A stretch of 42,882 nt of DNA from DAOMOD01 sp964526035. GTDB taxonomy: Bacteria > Pseudomonadota > Gammaproteobacteria > Xanthomonadales > BPKI01. A program made the translations under genes and the position numbers. Below, in pieces: positions 26,892 through 35,429 of the stretch. Position 1 is the stretch's first letter; every line of letters starts with the position of its first letter. The DNA lies in NCBI GenBank assembly GCA_964526035.1, contig CAZGKE010000009.1:1-42882 (forward strand), read 5' to 3'. The notes beneath the pieces were generated by a model, which saw only the letters and a list, made by a program, of their open reading frames with translations, searched no databases and had not been told where the DNA came from.

Positions 26892-27803
26892 ATGACGTCC
26901 CCAGCCCCCGTGCAACTTTCCGGCAGCATCTGTGCCCTGGCCACCCCTTTCGCCGAGGACGGGCGGGTTGACCTGCGCGGTTTTACTGCGTTGCTCGATC
27001 ATCAGCTCGAAGGCGGAACTTCAGGCGTTGTGGTGGCGGGATCGACCGGCGAAGCTGCGATGCTCGATCGCGACGAATTCGTCACCTTGCTCGAATGCGC
27101 GGTCGAGAGTCTTGGCGGTCGCATCCCGGTGCTTGCCGGCACTGGCACGGCGGCGACGGCGAAGACCGTGGCGCAGACGCGCCTGGCCGCCGCCCACGGG
27201 GCCGATGCCGCGCTGGTTGTCACACCCTACTATGTCCGCCCAACGCAGGACGGTCTCTACCGTCACTTCCTCGCCGTGGCCGAGGAAGGCGACCTGCCGG
27301 TAGTGCTTTACAACGTGCCGGGTCGTACCGGCTGCGACCTCCAGCCCGACACGGTTGCGCGCCTGAGCGAGCACCCGCGTATCGTCGGAGTCAAGGAAGC
27401 GCTAGCTGACCCTGAACGCATGAGCGCGCTGCTGCCGCTGCAAGGCACGCATTTCAAAGTCCTGAGTGGCGACGATCCGACCATGACGCGAGCGCAGCTG
27501 GCGGGCGCGGCCGGGGTCATCTCGGTTGCGGCCAACGTGGCGCCGGCTGCGTTGCAGGCGGTGTGCGCGGCGTGCGCGGACGGGCGCCGCAGCGAAGCGC
27601 AGGCGCTCGACGCGAGCCTCGGCGCGCTTTATGAATTTCTCGGCGTCGAATCCAACCCGATCCCGGTAAAATGGCTTCTCAGCGAACTCATCGATGAAAT
27701 CGGGCCGCATCTGAGGCTGCCGTTGACACCGTTGAGTGCCCACCATCACGGCGCAGGTCGTGCACTTGTCGACCGCTTGCGGTCTGCCGCAGCACTGTCC
27801 TGA
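26892..27803 (+). CDS. dapA: 4-hydroxy-tetrahydrodipicolinate synthase
   Basis: DapA condenses pyruvate with aspartate semialdehyde, the first committed step toward meso-DAP and lysine. The 303-aa protein starts at ATG 26892, matching the family N-terminus (GSICALATPFAEDGRVDLRG). Motifs: GTSGVVVAGSTGEAAML, the tyrosine of VTPYYVRPTQDGLYRH, YNVPGRTG, and the Schiff-base lysine in RIVGVKEALADPERM. The longer frame upstream lies in non-coding sequence. It leads a rightward peptidoglycan-precursor block continuing with bamC, lysC::lysA, murL and murD2. Confidence 0.96.
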   Translation: MTSPAPVQLSGSICALATPFAEDGRVDLRGFTALLDHQLEGGTSGVVVAGSTGEAAMLDRDEFVTLLECAVESLGGRIPVLAGTGTAATAKTVAQTRLAAAHGADAALVVTPYYVRPTQDGLYRHFLAVAEEGDLPVVLYNVPGRTGCDLQPDTVARLSEHPRIVGVKEALADPERMSALLPLQGTHFKVLSGDDPTMTRAQLAGAAGVISVAANVAPAALQAVCAACADGRRSEAQALDASLGALYEFLGVESNPIPVKWLLSELIDEIGPHLRLPLTPLSAHHHGAGRALVDRLRSAAALS

Positions 27804-27831
27804 CGATTTCCCCTTAGGAGCTCCTTTCCCA

Positions 27832-28377
27832 ATGATCTTTCGTCTTTTTCTTACCCTCTGCCTCGCCGTCATGGTGACGGGATGCAGCATGTTCGGGGCT
27901 CGCAGCGAATACCAGCGCGCCCAGCAGGCTCGCCCCCTTGAGGTGCCGCCGGAGCTGCACGCACCCCCCGCCCAGGGCACCATGATTGTCCCCGAGGCAG
28001 GCACTGCGCGCCCGACAAGTGTCGGCACCGCCCGACCGGCCATGGCCGGCGACGTGCTGGTCATCGCCGACGAGCCGGCCAATGCCTGGCGCCGCGTATC
28101 GCTGGCGCTGGACCGCGCCGGTGAAATCATCGTCGTCGGTTCCGACGAAGCGCAGCGCACCATCGACGTCGAGGTGGTCAGCGTCGTCGAACCGCAGGGC
28201 GGCTGGTTCAGTCGCACCTTCCGGCGCAGCCGCGTGGAGCGCGATACCTACACGCTGCAGGTGCTTTCCGATGGCGGTGAGCGCAGTCGCGTGCAGATTG
28301 TCGACAGCGCCGGTCGCCCTGCCTCCGGCGAAGCTGCGCGGCGCATCTCCAGCGTGCTGCGCCAACGGCTCGGCTGA
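27832..28377 (+). CDS. bamC: BamC-like outer-membrane assembly lipoprotein
   Basis: BamC (NlpB/DapX) is an accessory lipoprotein of the BAM complex. The 181-aa protein has a lipobox signal (MIFRLFLTLCLAVMVTGC), then the unstructured SEYQRAQQARPLEVPPEL segment that in E. coli BamC contacts BamD, and a single helix-grip domain (ADEPANAWRRVSLALDRAGE onward). It is about half the E. coli length, lacking the second such domain, as in related Lysobacterales proteins. TTAGGAG precedes the ATG. The dapA-bamC linkage is conserved in gammaproteobacteria and supports the call. Confidence 0.85.
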   Translation: MIFRLFLTLCLAVMVTGCSMFGARSEYQRAQQARPLEVPPELHAPPAQGTMIVPEAGTARPTSVGTARPAMAGDVLVIADEPANAWRRVSLALDRAGEIIVVGSDEAQRTIDVEVVSVVEPQGGWFSRTFRRSRVERDTYTLQVLSDGGERSRVQIVDSAGRPASGEAARRISSVLRQRLG

Positions 28378-28437
28378 GGCCCGCCACCGGTCTCTGAAGG
28401 CGGATGCCAAAGCGGCATCCGCCCTCTGGCGGCGGGA

Positions 28438-30996
28438 ATGACGATGTCGCCCCTGGTTGTCCTCAAGTTCGGCGGCACCAGCGTGGCCAGCGCTGCGCGC
28501 TGGCGCGGCATTGCCGACATCGTGCACCGCCGCCGCGGCGCTGGCGAGCGGGTGCTGCTGGTGGTGTCGGCCCTGTCTGGCGTCACCAATGCGCTGCAGT
28601 CGATCATCGACGGAGCCGATGCACACGCTGTGGTGGCCGCAATCCGGGACAGCCACCTGGCGCTCTGCCGCGAAATCGACATCGAACCTCCCGCCGCGCT
28701 TGCCGAGCGACTCGCCGGTCTGGACGCGCTCGCTGCGGCAGAGCGTCGCGACCTTCAATGGCAGGCAAGGCTGCTGGCGCAGGGCGAACTGATGTCGAGC
28801 ATGCTCGGCGCCGCGTATCTCGATCGCGAGGCAGGCTCATGCGCCTGGCTCGATGCACGCGAGTGGCTGTGTGCGTCGCAACAGCCGCACCAGACCGACT
28901 GGTCGCTGCAGCTGTCTGCTGTCTGCGAGATCAGCACCGATTCCGCGGCCAGCGAACGGCTCGCGTTGCTCGGCGATACCGCCATCACCCAGGGTTTCAT
29001 CGTGCGCCGGAAGGATGGCAGCACCGCCTTGCTCGGTCGCGGCGGCTCGGATACGTCGGCGGCACTGTTCGGCGCACTTCTGGGGGCCGCGCGGGTGGAA
29101 ATCTGGACCGACGTCGCCGGCATGTTCAGCGCCAATCCGCGCGAAGTCCCCGGGGCGCGCCTGCTGCGCCGGCTCGACTACGAAGAGGCGCAGGAGATCG
29201 CCACCACCGGTGCCAAGGTGCTGCATCCGCGCTGCCTGTCGCCGCTGCGCGAGGCCGGCGTGCCGCTGTACGTTTTCGACACCGCCCGCCCGGATCTTTC
29301 CGGCACCGAGATCGGCAGCGCAGCGCCGGTCGCCGGCATCAAGGCGGTCAGCGCGCGCCATGGAATCACACTGGTGTCGATGGAAACGGTCGGCATGTGG
29401 CAGCAGGTCGGATTCCTGGCTGATGTGTTCGATGCCTTCCGTCGCCATGGCCTGTCGGTTGACCTCATCGGTTCGGCGGAAACCAATGTCACGGTGTCTC
29501 TGGACCCCGGCGAGAACCTGCTCGATTCCAACGTCCTGGCCGCCCTTTGCAGCGACCTGGAACAGGTATGTCGGGTGAAGGTGATCGCGCCCTGCACCGC
29601 GGTGACCCTGGTCGGGCGCGGCATGCGCTCGTTGATGCACCGGCTGTCGGATCTGCTGAAGACGGTGGGCGAACGTCGTGTCCACCTGATCAGCCAATCC
29701 TCCAACGACCTCAACCTGACCTTCGTGGTCGAGCAGGCCGATGCCGGCGCCCTGGTGCCGCGCCTGCACACCCTCCTGGTGCGCGCCGGGATGCTGGAGT
29801 CGGACAACGGCGTGTTCGGGCCCACCTGGGAAACGCTGTACGGGCACGCTGACGCGGTGGTCGAGACGGCCCCGTGGTGGCAGTCCAGACGCGAAGCGCT
29901 GATCACGTTGGCGCAAGAAGGTACCCCGGTCTACGTCTACGACGCCGCCACCGCGACTGCGCGTGCGCGCGGTCTGCAGTCGATACCTGCGCTGCAGCGC
30001 GTCTACTACGCGGTCAAGGCCAATCCGCACGCCGCATTGATCGGCGTGTTTGCCGAGCTCGGCCTGGGCTTTGAATGCGTGTCGCCGGGCGAACTGGCGC
30101 GGGTGCGCGATGCGGTGCCCGGAATCGATTCCGGGCGCCTGCTGTTCACGCCCAATTTTGCGCCGCGCGCCGAGTACGAGGCGGCCATCGTCGACGGCGT
30201 CGAGGTCACCATCGACAGCCTGTATCCGCTGCAGGCGTGGGCGGATGTGTTCGCTGGCGCGAGCGTCAAGCTGCGCGTCGATCTCGGGCGCGGACTTGGT
30301 CATCACGACAAGGTGCGCACCGGAGGCGCGCAGTCCAAATTCGGCATCGGAGCTGGAGATCTCGATGAGGCGCGCCGGCTGTGCGCAGCCCACCGGATCG
30401 AAGTCACCGGCCTGCACGCGCATCTGGGCAGCGGCATCTTCGACGCCTCACACTGGCGCGACGTCGCCGCCGAACTGGCCAGTCTGGCGGAGCGTTTTCC
30501 TTCGGTACGCACGCTCAATCTGGGCGGCGGCCTTGGAGTGCCGGCGCGCGCCGGCGAGCCGGAGCTGGACATCGACGCGCTCGCCGCGGGTCTGGCCGAG
30601 GTGCGCGAGCAGTATCCGCGCTACGACTTCTGGATGGAGCCCGGTCGCTATCTTGCCGCCGAGTGCGGTGTTCTTCTGGCGCGCGTCACCCAGGTCAAGC
30701 GCAAGTCGGGCGTGGCGTTCGTCGGCATCGATGCCGGCATGCACACCTTGCTGCGCCCGGCGCTCTATGACGCCTTCCATCCGCTGTGGAACCTGAGCCG
30801 GCTGCACGAACCCGCGGTCGAGCGCGTGCAGGTGGTCGGTCCGGTCTGTGAGTCCGGCGACGTGCTGGCGCGCGACCGGCTGCTGCCGGAAAGCCGCGAA
30901 GGCGACGTGCTGCTGATCGGTGTGGCCGGCGCCTACGGCGCTGCGATGGCGTCGCAGTACAACCTGCGCGGACGACCGCGCGAGGTCCTGCTGTGA
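28438..30996 (+). CDS. lysAC: Bifunctional aspartate kinase / diaminopimelate decarboxylase
   Basis: One 852-aa chain carries the first and last enzymes of lysine synthesis. Residues 1 to about 465 are aspartate kinase: VVLKFGGTSVASAARW, LLGRGGSDTSAALFG, TTGAKVLHPRC, then two ACT-like segments (TLVSMETVGMWQQVGFLADV and AVTLVGRGM). Residues about 475-852 are the PLP-fold decarboxylase: Lys in YYAVKANPHAAL, HLGSGIF, NLGGGLG, EPGRYLAAECG and PVCESGDVLA. Start is ATG 28438 or, two codons on, 28444. The TGA overlaps the GTG of murL. Such fusions are known in Xanthomonas relatives. Lysine feedback through the ACT part is likely but not shown. Confidence 0.95.
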   Translation: MTMSPLVVLKFGGTSVASAARWRGIADIVHRRRGAGERVLLVVSALSGVTNALQSIIDGADAHAVVAAIRDSHLALCREIDIEPPAALAERLAGLDALAAAERRDLQWQARLLAQGELMSSMLGAAYLDREAGSCAWLDAREWLCASQQPHQTDWSLQLSAVCEISTDSAASERLALLGDTAITQGFIVRRKDGSTALLGRGGSDTSAALFGALLGAARVEIWTDVAGMFSANPREVPGARLLRRLDYEEAQEIATTGAKVLHPRCLSPLREAGVPLYVFDTARPDLSGTEIGSAAPVAGIKAVSARHGITLVSMETVGMWQQVGFLADVFDAFRRHGLSVDLIGSAETNVTVSLDPGENLLDSNVLAALCSDLEQVCRVKVIAPCTAVTLVGRGMRSLMHRLSDLLKTVGERRVHLISQSSNDLNLTFVVEQADAGALVPRLHTLLVRAGMLESDNGVFGPTWETLYGHADAVVETAPWWQSRREALITLAQEGTPVYVYDAATATARARGLQSIPALQRVYYAVKANPHAALIGVFAELGLGFECVSPGELARVRDAVPGIDSGRLLFTPNFAPRAEYEAAIVDGVEVTIDSLYPLQAWADVFAGASVKLRVDLGRGLGHHDKVRTGGAQSKFGIGAGDLDEARRLCAAHRIEVTGLHAHLGSGIFDASHWRDVAAELASLAERFPSVRTLNLGGGLGVPARAGEPELDIDALAAGLAEVREQYPRYDFWMEPGRYLAAECGVLLARVTQVKRKSGVAFVGIDAGMHTLLRPALYDAFHPLWNLSRLHEPAVERVQVVGPVCESGDVLARDRLLPESREGDVLLIGVAGAYGAAMASQYNLRGRPREVLL

Positions 30997-32315
30997 AGGC
31001 CGGGACCTTTCGATTCGTCGCGGCCACCTATGCCGATGGCGTGGCCCGCCTGAGCTACGCCTTCGACGATGGGCCGGAGCTGGTCGAGACCCTGCGCTTT
31101 CCGCAGGCGCCTGAAGTGCCAGCGGATCGCGAGCTGGCGTTCGCCGCGGCGCTGCGCCTTCTGCACCTGATTGCCGGGATCAGCTACTACAAGGCGGCGG
31201 TGCCGCCACGCATCGAGGTCGCAGGCGATCCGCTCGACGCGGCAACCGCGGCGATGCTCGACGAGATCTACACCGAGGGGCTGGGTGAGTTTGCCCTGCA
31301 GAACGGACTCGACCTGCGCGAGCGCATCCGCTTCCCTCATGATGGGCCGGACGCCACAGCCGCTGCAGCGATCGCCCTGCCGCGGCGAAGCCTGCTGCCG
31401 ATCGGCGGCGGCAAGGACTCGCTGGTGTCGCTGGAACTGCTGCGCGCGGCCGGCGAGCCACTGACCGCAGCATGGGTGGGTCGTTCGGCCCTGATCGCCG
31501 CGTGCGTGCAGGCCAGTGGCATGCCCGGGCTGAACATCGAGCGCGAGCTGTCGCCGCTGCTGTTCGAAATGAACCGTCAGGGTGCACTCAACGGCCATAT
31601 TCCGGTCACCGCAATCAATTCGGCCATCCTGGTGGTGGCGGCGCTGCTGTACGGCTTCGACGCCATCGTCTTCTCCAACGAGCGCTCGGCCAGTGCGCCG
31701 ACGCTCGAGCGCGACGGCCTTCCGGTCAACCATCAGTGGAGCAAGGGCCTGCGTTTCGAGAGCCTGTTTCGCGAACACCTGGCGCGGCGGGTAACGCCGT
31801 CGCTGGACTACTTCTCGCTGCTGCGGCCGCTGTCGGAGCTGGCGGTAACTTCGCGATTCGCCCTGCTCGACCGCTATTTCGGCGTGTTCTCCAGCTGCAA
31901 CCGCAACTTCCGCATCCTCGGCACGCGACCCACGAGCCGCTGGTGCGGACAGTGCCCGAAGTGCCATTTCGTGTTCCTGGCGCTGGCGCCGTTCCTGCCG
32001 AAGCCCCGGCTCACCGCGATATTCGGGCGCAATCTGCTTGACGACGAAACCTTGATCCCGGCATTCGAAGCGCTGATGGCTTTCGGGACCGACAAGCCCT
32101 TCGAGTGCGTGGGTGAAGCCGAGGAGTCGCGTGCCGCGCTCAACGCGCTGGCATCGCGTGCCGAATGGCGCGAGGACGCCGTCGTCGTGCACTTCCGTCG
32201 CCGGGTGCTGCCCAACATCGGCAGCGCAGATCTGGCGCTCGATCGGTTGATGATGGCGCAGGGACCTCACCATCTTCCGGAGCGCCTAGCGGGCCTTTTC
32301 GATGCAGCTGGATGA
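30993..32315 (+). CDS. murL: UDP-MurNAc-L-Ala-L-Glu epimerase MurL
   Basis: MurL, described in Xanthomonas oryzae, inverts the terminal L-Glu of UDP-MurNAc-L-Ala-L-Glu to D-Glu with ATP and Mg2+, replacing the glutamate racemase route. The 440-aa protein has a PP-loop-like ATP motif SLLPIGGGKDSLVSLELL (Gly138-Ser143), a SNERSASAP segment, and a Cys cluster (Cys302, then WCGQCPKC with Cys318, 321 and 324) that may bind metal. It starts at GTG 30993, overlapping the lysAC stop (GTGA), and overlaps murD2 by 14 nt. The adjacency to murD2 makes the assignment firm. Confidence 0.92.
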   Translation: MKAGTFRFVAATYADGVARLSYAFDDGPELVETLRFPQAPEVPADRELAFAAALRLLHLIAGISYYKAAVPPRIEVAGDPLDAATAAMLDEIYTEGLGEFALQNGLDLRERIRFPHDGPDATAAAAIALPRRSLLPIGGGKDSLVSLELLRAAGEPLTAAWVGRSALIAACVQASGMPGLNIERELSPLLFEMNRQGALNGHIPVTAINSAILVVAALLYGFDAIVFSNERSASAPTLERDGLPVNHQWSKGLRFESLFREHLARRVTPSLDYFSLLRPLSELAVTSRFALLDRYFGVFSSCNRNFRILGTRPTSRWCGQCPKCHFVFLALAPFLPKPRLTAIFGRNLLDDETLIPAFEALMAFGTDKPFECVGEAEESRAALNALASRAEWREDAVVVHFRRRVLPNIGSADLALDRLMMAQGPHHLPERLAGLFDAAG

Positions 32316-33663
32316 GCTGCGCGGCAAGCGGGTCGCGGTCTGGGGCTTCGGTCGCGAGGGACGCTCGGTGTTGGCGCTGCTGCGTCGTGATCTTCCGGCA
32401 CTGCCGCTGACGCTGTTCTGCAGTGCGGCCGAGGCGCCAGCCGCGGCGACCTTCGGTGGCGTCGATCTGCGCATCACGCCGCCCGATGGCGATGCCCTGG
32501 GCGAGTTCGACGTGGTGGTGAAGTCACCGGGGATCAGTCCGCGGCAGCGGGCGGTCACGGATGCCATCGCACGCGGCGTGCGCTTTACCAGCGGCACCGC
32601 GCTGTGGTTCACGGCGCACCCCGAGGCGCGCGTGATCGCGGTCACCGGCAGCAAGGGCAAGAGCACCACCGCGGCCCTCATTGCGCATCTGCTGCGCGCG
32701 GCCGGCCGACGCGTGGCGCTGGCCGGCAATATCGGCCTGCCGCTGACCGAGCTGTGGAAGCCGCAGCAGGCGCCGGATCATTGGGTGGTGGAGCTGTCGA
32801 GCTATCAGACCGGCGACGCCGGACCGGTCGATCTGGCGGTAGTTACCGCCCTTTTTCCGGAACATATCGACTGGCATGGCGATATCGAGCGGTACTACGG
32901 AGACAAGCTGGTGCTGCTCCAGAACGCGCGCGGGCGCGTGCTGAACGCTGAAGATCAGGAGCTTGGCGGGCGCGTCCAGGCGCAAAGCGGCGATATCCGA
33001 TTCGGCAGCGAAGATGGCTGGCATCCGCACGGTGACGGCGTATGCCGGCGGGCGCAGACGTTCGAGCTCCCACTAGGCTTCGCCCTGGCCGGACGCCACA
33101 ACCGCATGAATCTGTGCGCCGCGCTTGCAGTGGTGGACGCGCTTGACCTGGATGCCCCGGCACTGCTGCCGTCGCTCGGCTCATTCCACGCGCTGCCGCA
33201 CCGCCTGCAGCCGCTGGGCGAGCGGCGCGGCCGCTCGTGGATCGACGATTCCATTGCCACCACGCCGCAGGCCACGCGAGCTGCCCTGGAGGCTCTTGGA
33301 GATCGCCCCCTGGCGCTCATCGCCGGCGGCTTCGATCGCGGCCTCGACTGGTCCGTGGTGGTCGAGCGGCTGCGCCATGCGCCGCTGCGCGCCGTGGTCT
33401 GCCAGGGCGACAGCGGCGCGCGCATCGCGGCTGAGATCAGGCGCGACCTGCCGCAGCAGAATGTTGTCGAGGCCGGCGATTTCGAGCGCGCCGTGATGCT
33501 GGCCTGCGAAGCGGCCGGCGAGGGCGCTACCGTGCTGCTCTCACCCGGTGCCCCCAGCTTTCCCGCCTTTCGTGACTTCACCGAGCGCGGCCGTCGATTC
33601 GCCGAACTGGCCGGGTTCGATGTCGCGAATAGTGCCGTGATTGGCGGTCTGGGGATTTTGTGA
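32302..33663 (+). CDS. murD2: UDP-N-acetylmuramoyl-L-alanine--L-glutamate ligase MurD2
   Basis: MurD2 adds L-Glu, not D-Glu, to UDP-MurNAc-L-Ala; MurL then epimerises the product. The 453-aa Mur ligase has an N-terminal Rossmann-like domain (KRVAVWGFGREGRSVLALL), the ATP loop VTGSKGKSTTAALIAHLL (GSKGKST at 116-122), the central Mur motifs FPEHIDWHGDIERYYGDK and GRHNRMNLCAALAV, and the C-terminal domain with DDSIATTPQATRAAL and LLSPGAPSFPAFRDF. L-Glu specificity is inferred from overlap with murL, since standard MurD shares these motifs. Confidence 0.9.
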   Translation: MQLDELRGKRVAVWGFGREGRSVLALLRRDLPALPLTLFCSAAEAPAAATFGGVDLRITPPDGDALGEFDVVVKSPGISPRQRAVTDAIARGVRFTSGTALWFTAHPEARVIAVTGSKGKSTTAALIAHLLRAAGRRVALAGNIGLPLTELWKPQQAPDHWVVELSSYQTGDAGPVDLAVVTALFPEHIDWHGDIERYYGDKLVLLQNARGRVLNAEDQELGGRVQAQSGDIRFGSEDGWHPHGDGVCRRAQTFELPLGFALAGRHNRMNLCAALAVVDALDLDAPALLPSLGSFHALPHRLQPLGERRGRSWIDDSIATTPQATRAALEALGDRPLALIAGGFDRGLDWSVVVERLRHAPLRAVVCQGDSGARIAAEIRRDLPQQNVVEAGDFERAVMLACEAAGEGATVLLSPGAPSFPAFRDFTERGRRFAELAGFDVANSAVIGGLGIL

Positions 33664-33698
33664 AACCGCACAACCACGCCGTTTCGCAACAATAAGCG

Positions 33699-33727
33699 TT
33701 GACAAGTCGTTAACCTTTGGTTAAACA
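33699..33727 (+). promoter_or_regulatory. Promoter with embedded palindrome upstream of the leader RNA
   Basis: A perfect -35 box TTGACA (33699-33704) is 17 bp from TAAACA (33722-33727). Between and partly overlapping them is the perfect inverted repeat TTAACC-TTT-GGTTAA (33710-33724), placed where a bound protein would block RNA polymerase. Transcription would start near 33734, two bases before the first paired base of the leader RNA. Confidence 0.55.
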
Positions 33728-33733
33728 AGCAGC

Positions 33734-33880
33734 CTGCCGACGGTAGACGGTATGCGACGGGCGGGGTGGGCCTAGGCGCATCCGGGTTTTCGGTTCACTT
33801 CAGGGCGGCGGGGGAGCTCGCACTGAAAATCGATGCCTTCGGGCGGAGAGGACCGGAAACCCCGTCGGCTTTTTTTCTTT
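33734..33880 (+). ncRNA. Candidate structured leader RNA with terminator
   Basis: The 5' arm GCCGACGG (33736-33743) is fully complementary to CCGTCGGC (33862-33869), which is followed by TTTTTTTCTTT. Inside lie helix P2 (GG+ATGCG 33749-33756 with CGCAT+CC 33777-33783, one bulged T) and P3 (GGTTTTCGGT 33785-33794 with ACCGGAAACC 33852-33861, ten pairs with one G-U). P3 encloses TTCAG/CTGAA (33799-33803/33823-33827) and a GCC-TTCG-GGC hairpin (33835-33844). P3 and P1 are contiguous on the 3' side and P2 and P3 are one base apart, giving a compact three-way junction. It ends 14 nt before a transporter gene. I match it to no known riboswitch class. Confidence 0.5.
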
Positions 33881-33893
33881 AACGGGCCGCAGC

Positions 33894-35363
33894 TTGAGCA
33901 CAGTCCGCCGACAGCCGCCCGACACCCTGGTCATCCTGTTCTGGGTGGCGGTCGCCGTCGCCGTTCTCAGCTTCCTCATTCCCGCCGGCCGTTTCGACGT
34001 TCAGACGGACGACAGCGGCCGCGCGTCGCAGGTGGCACTGGAAAGCTTCCAACTGGCCGAGAGCGGTGCGCCCGGCCTGCCGCTGTTCAGCGCCGACAAG
34101 GAACGACCCGGCTTTCTCAACGCGCCCTTCGAGGGGCTGGTATCGGGCGGGCGCTCAAGCCCGGCGGTCGGCATCATCGCCTTCCTCTTGCTGGTCGGCG
34201 GCGCCTTCGGCATCGTCATGCGCTCGGGCTGCGTCGATCGTGGCCTGCGCGCGCTGATCGCCAAGGCCGGTCGCGACCCGATCTTGGTGTTCCCCCTGCT
34301 GTTCGTGCTGTTTTCGCTGGGCGGCGCCGTGTTCGGCATGGGCGAGGAGGTGATTCCCTTCGTGATTCTGCTGGCGCCTGTGGTGGTGCGTCTGGGGTAT
34401 GACTCGCTTACCGCGCTGCTGATGACCTACGTGGCTTCCCAGATCGGCTTTGCAACGAGCTGGATGAACCCCTTCAGCGTGGTCATCGCGCAGGGCATCG
34501 CCGGGGTGCCACCGCTTTCAGGCGCCGGCTTCCGCATCGCCATGTGGCTGCTGTTCACCGCGCTCGGCATCGTCTTCATGCTGTGGTGGGCGCGCCGCGT
34601 GAAGCGCGATCCGGCGAAGTCTCCGGTGCACGCCAGCGACGCCGGTTTCCGCGCGCAGGCCGATGACGGCAGCGCGGACGACACCTTCACTCTGCGCGAC
34701 GGCCTGGCGCTGCTGATGATCGCCGTCGGCATGGTCTGGGTTGTGTGGGGCGTGGTGGTCCGCGAGTACTACATCGCCGAGATCGCCGGCCAGTTCTTCG
34801 CCATCGGCATGGCCATCGGCCTCATGTACCTGCTGCCGGGACGACACCGCATGAGCGGGAATCAGATGGCGGTGGCCTTTCGCGAGGGCGCCATCGGGCT
34901 GGCACCGGTGGTGCTGGTGGTGGGCTTCGCCAAGGGCATCGTCATCATTCTCGGCGGCACCGATCCGGCCGAGCCGGCGGTGATGAACACCATGCTCTAT
35001 GCCATGGCCTGGACCCTGCAGGGCGTGCCCGAGCTGTTCTCGGCGTGGCTGATGCTGGGCTTTCAGTCGGTTATCAATTTCATCATTCCCTCGGGCTCCG
35101 GCCAAGCCGCGCTGACCATGCCGCTGATGGCGCCGCTGGGTGACCTGGTCGGCGTCACGCGCCAGGTCAGCGTGCTCGCCTTCCAACTGGGCGACGGCCT
35201 GCTCAACCTGCTGGTGCCGACCTCGGCCAAGCTGATGGGCGTGCTCGGTGCTGCACGCGTCGATTGGGCGGTCTGGGCGCGCTGGCTGATGCTGCCGCTG
35301 GGACTGCTGCTGGCCATGGCGATGGCGGCGCTGGCGCTGGCCGTGGCGATCGGCTTTTCCTGA
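33894..35363 (+). CDS. YfcC-family membrane transporter
   Basis: This 489-aa inner-membrane protein has about twelve hydrophobic segments and resembles the YfcC/ArcD-like branch of the ion-transporter superfamily, often annotated as basic amino-acid antiporters. Seen: the N-terminal VILFWVAVAVAVLSFLIPAG followed by RFDV, FVLFSLGGAVFGMGEEVIPF, the ASQIGFATSWMNPFSV re-entrant region, and VINFIIPSGSGQAALTMPLM. The start is TTG 33894; it has no good ribosome site but gives the family's normal N-terminus. It sits directly behind the candidate leader RNA, so its expression may respond to a ligand or protein through that RNA. Substrate is not readable from sequence. Confidence 0.8.
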   Translation: MSTVRRQPPDTLVILFWVAVAVAVLSFLIPAGRFDVQTDDSGRASQVALESFQLAESGAPGLPLFSADKERPGFLNAPFEGLVSGGRSSPAVGIIAFLLLVGGAFGIVMRSGCVDRGLRALIAKAGRDPILVFPLLFVLFSLGGAVFGMGEEVIPFVILLAPVVVRLGYDSLTALLMTYVASQIGFATSWMNPFSVVIAQGIAGVPPLSGAGFRIAMWLLFTALGIVFMLWWARRVKRDPAKSPVHASDAGFRAQADDGSADDTFTLRDGLALLMIAVGMVWVVWGVVVREYYIAEIAGQFFAIGMAIGLMYLLPGRHRMSGNQMAVAFREGAIGLAPVVLVVGFAKGIVIILGGTDPAEPAVMNTMLYAMAWTLQGVPELFSAWLMLGFQSVINFIIPSGSGQAALTMPLMAPLGDLVGVTRQVSVLAFQLGDGLLNLLVPTSAKLMGVLGAARVDWAVWARWLMLPLGLLLAMAMAALALAVAIGFS

Positions 35364-35429
35364 ACGCCTGCCCGGGCTTCACAGCAAGGGTACACTGGTG
35401 GTCCTCCCAATCGCTGCGGGGAACGCTCG

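Noticed and set aside
33734..33893. Known riboswitch (lysine, glycine, c-di-GMP-I, FMN, cobalamin, SAM) in the transporter leader.
   Set aside because: I looked for the core motifs of each class and did not find them in the right order; partial resemblances such as GGTTCAC or GCCGA are too short. A cmscan would decide.
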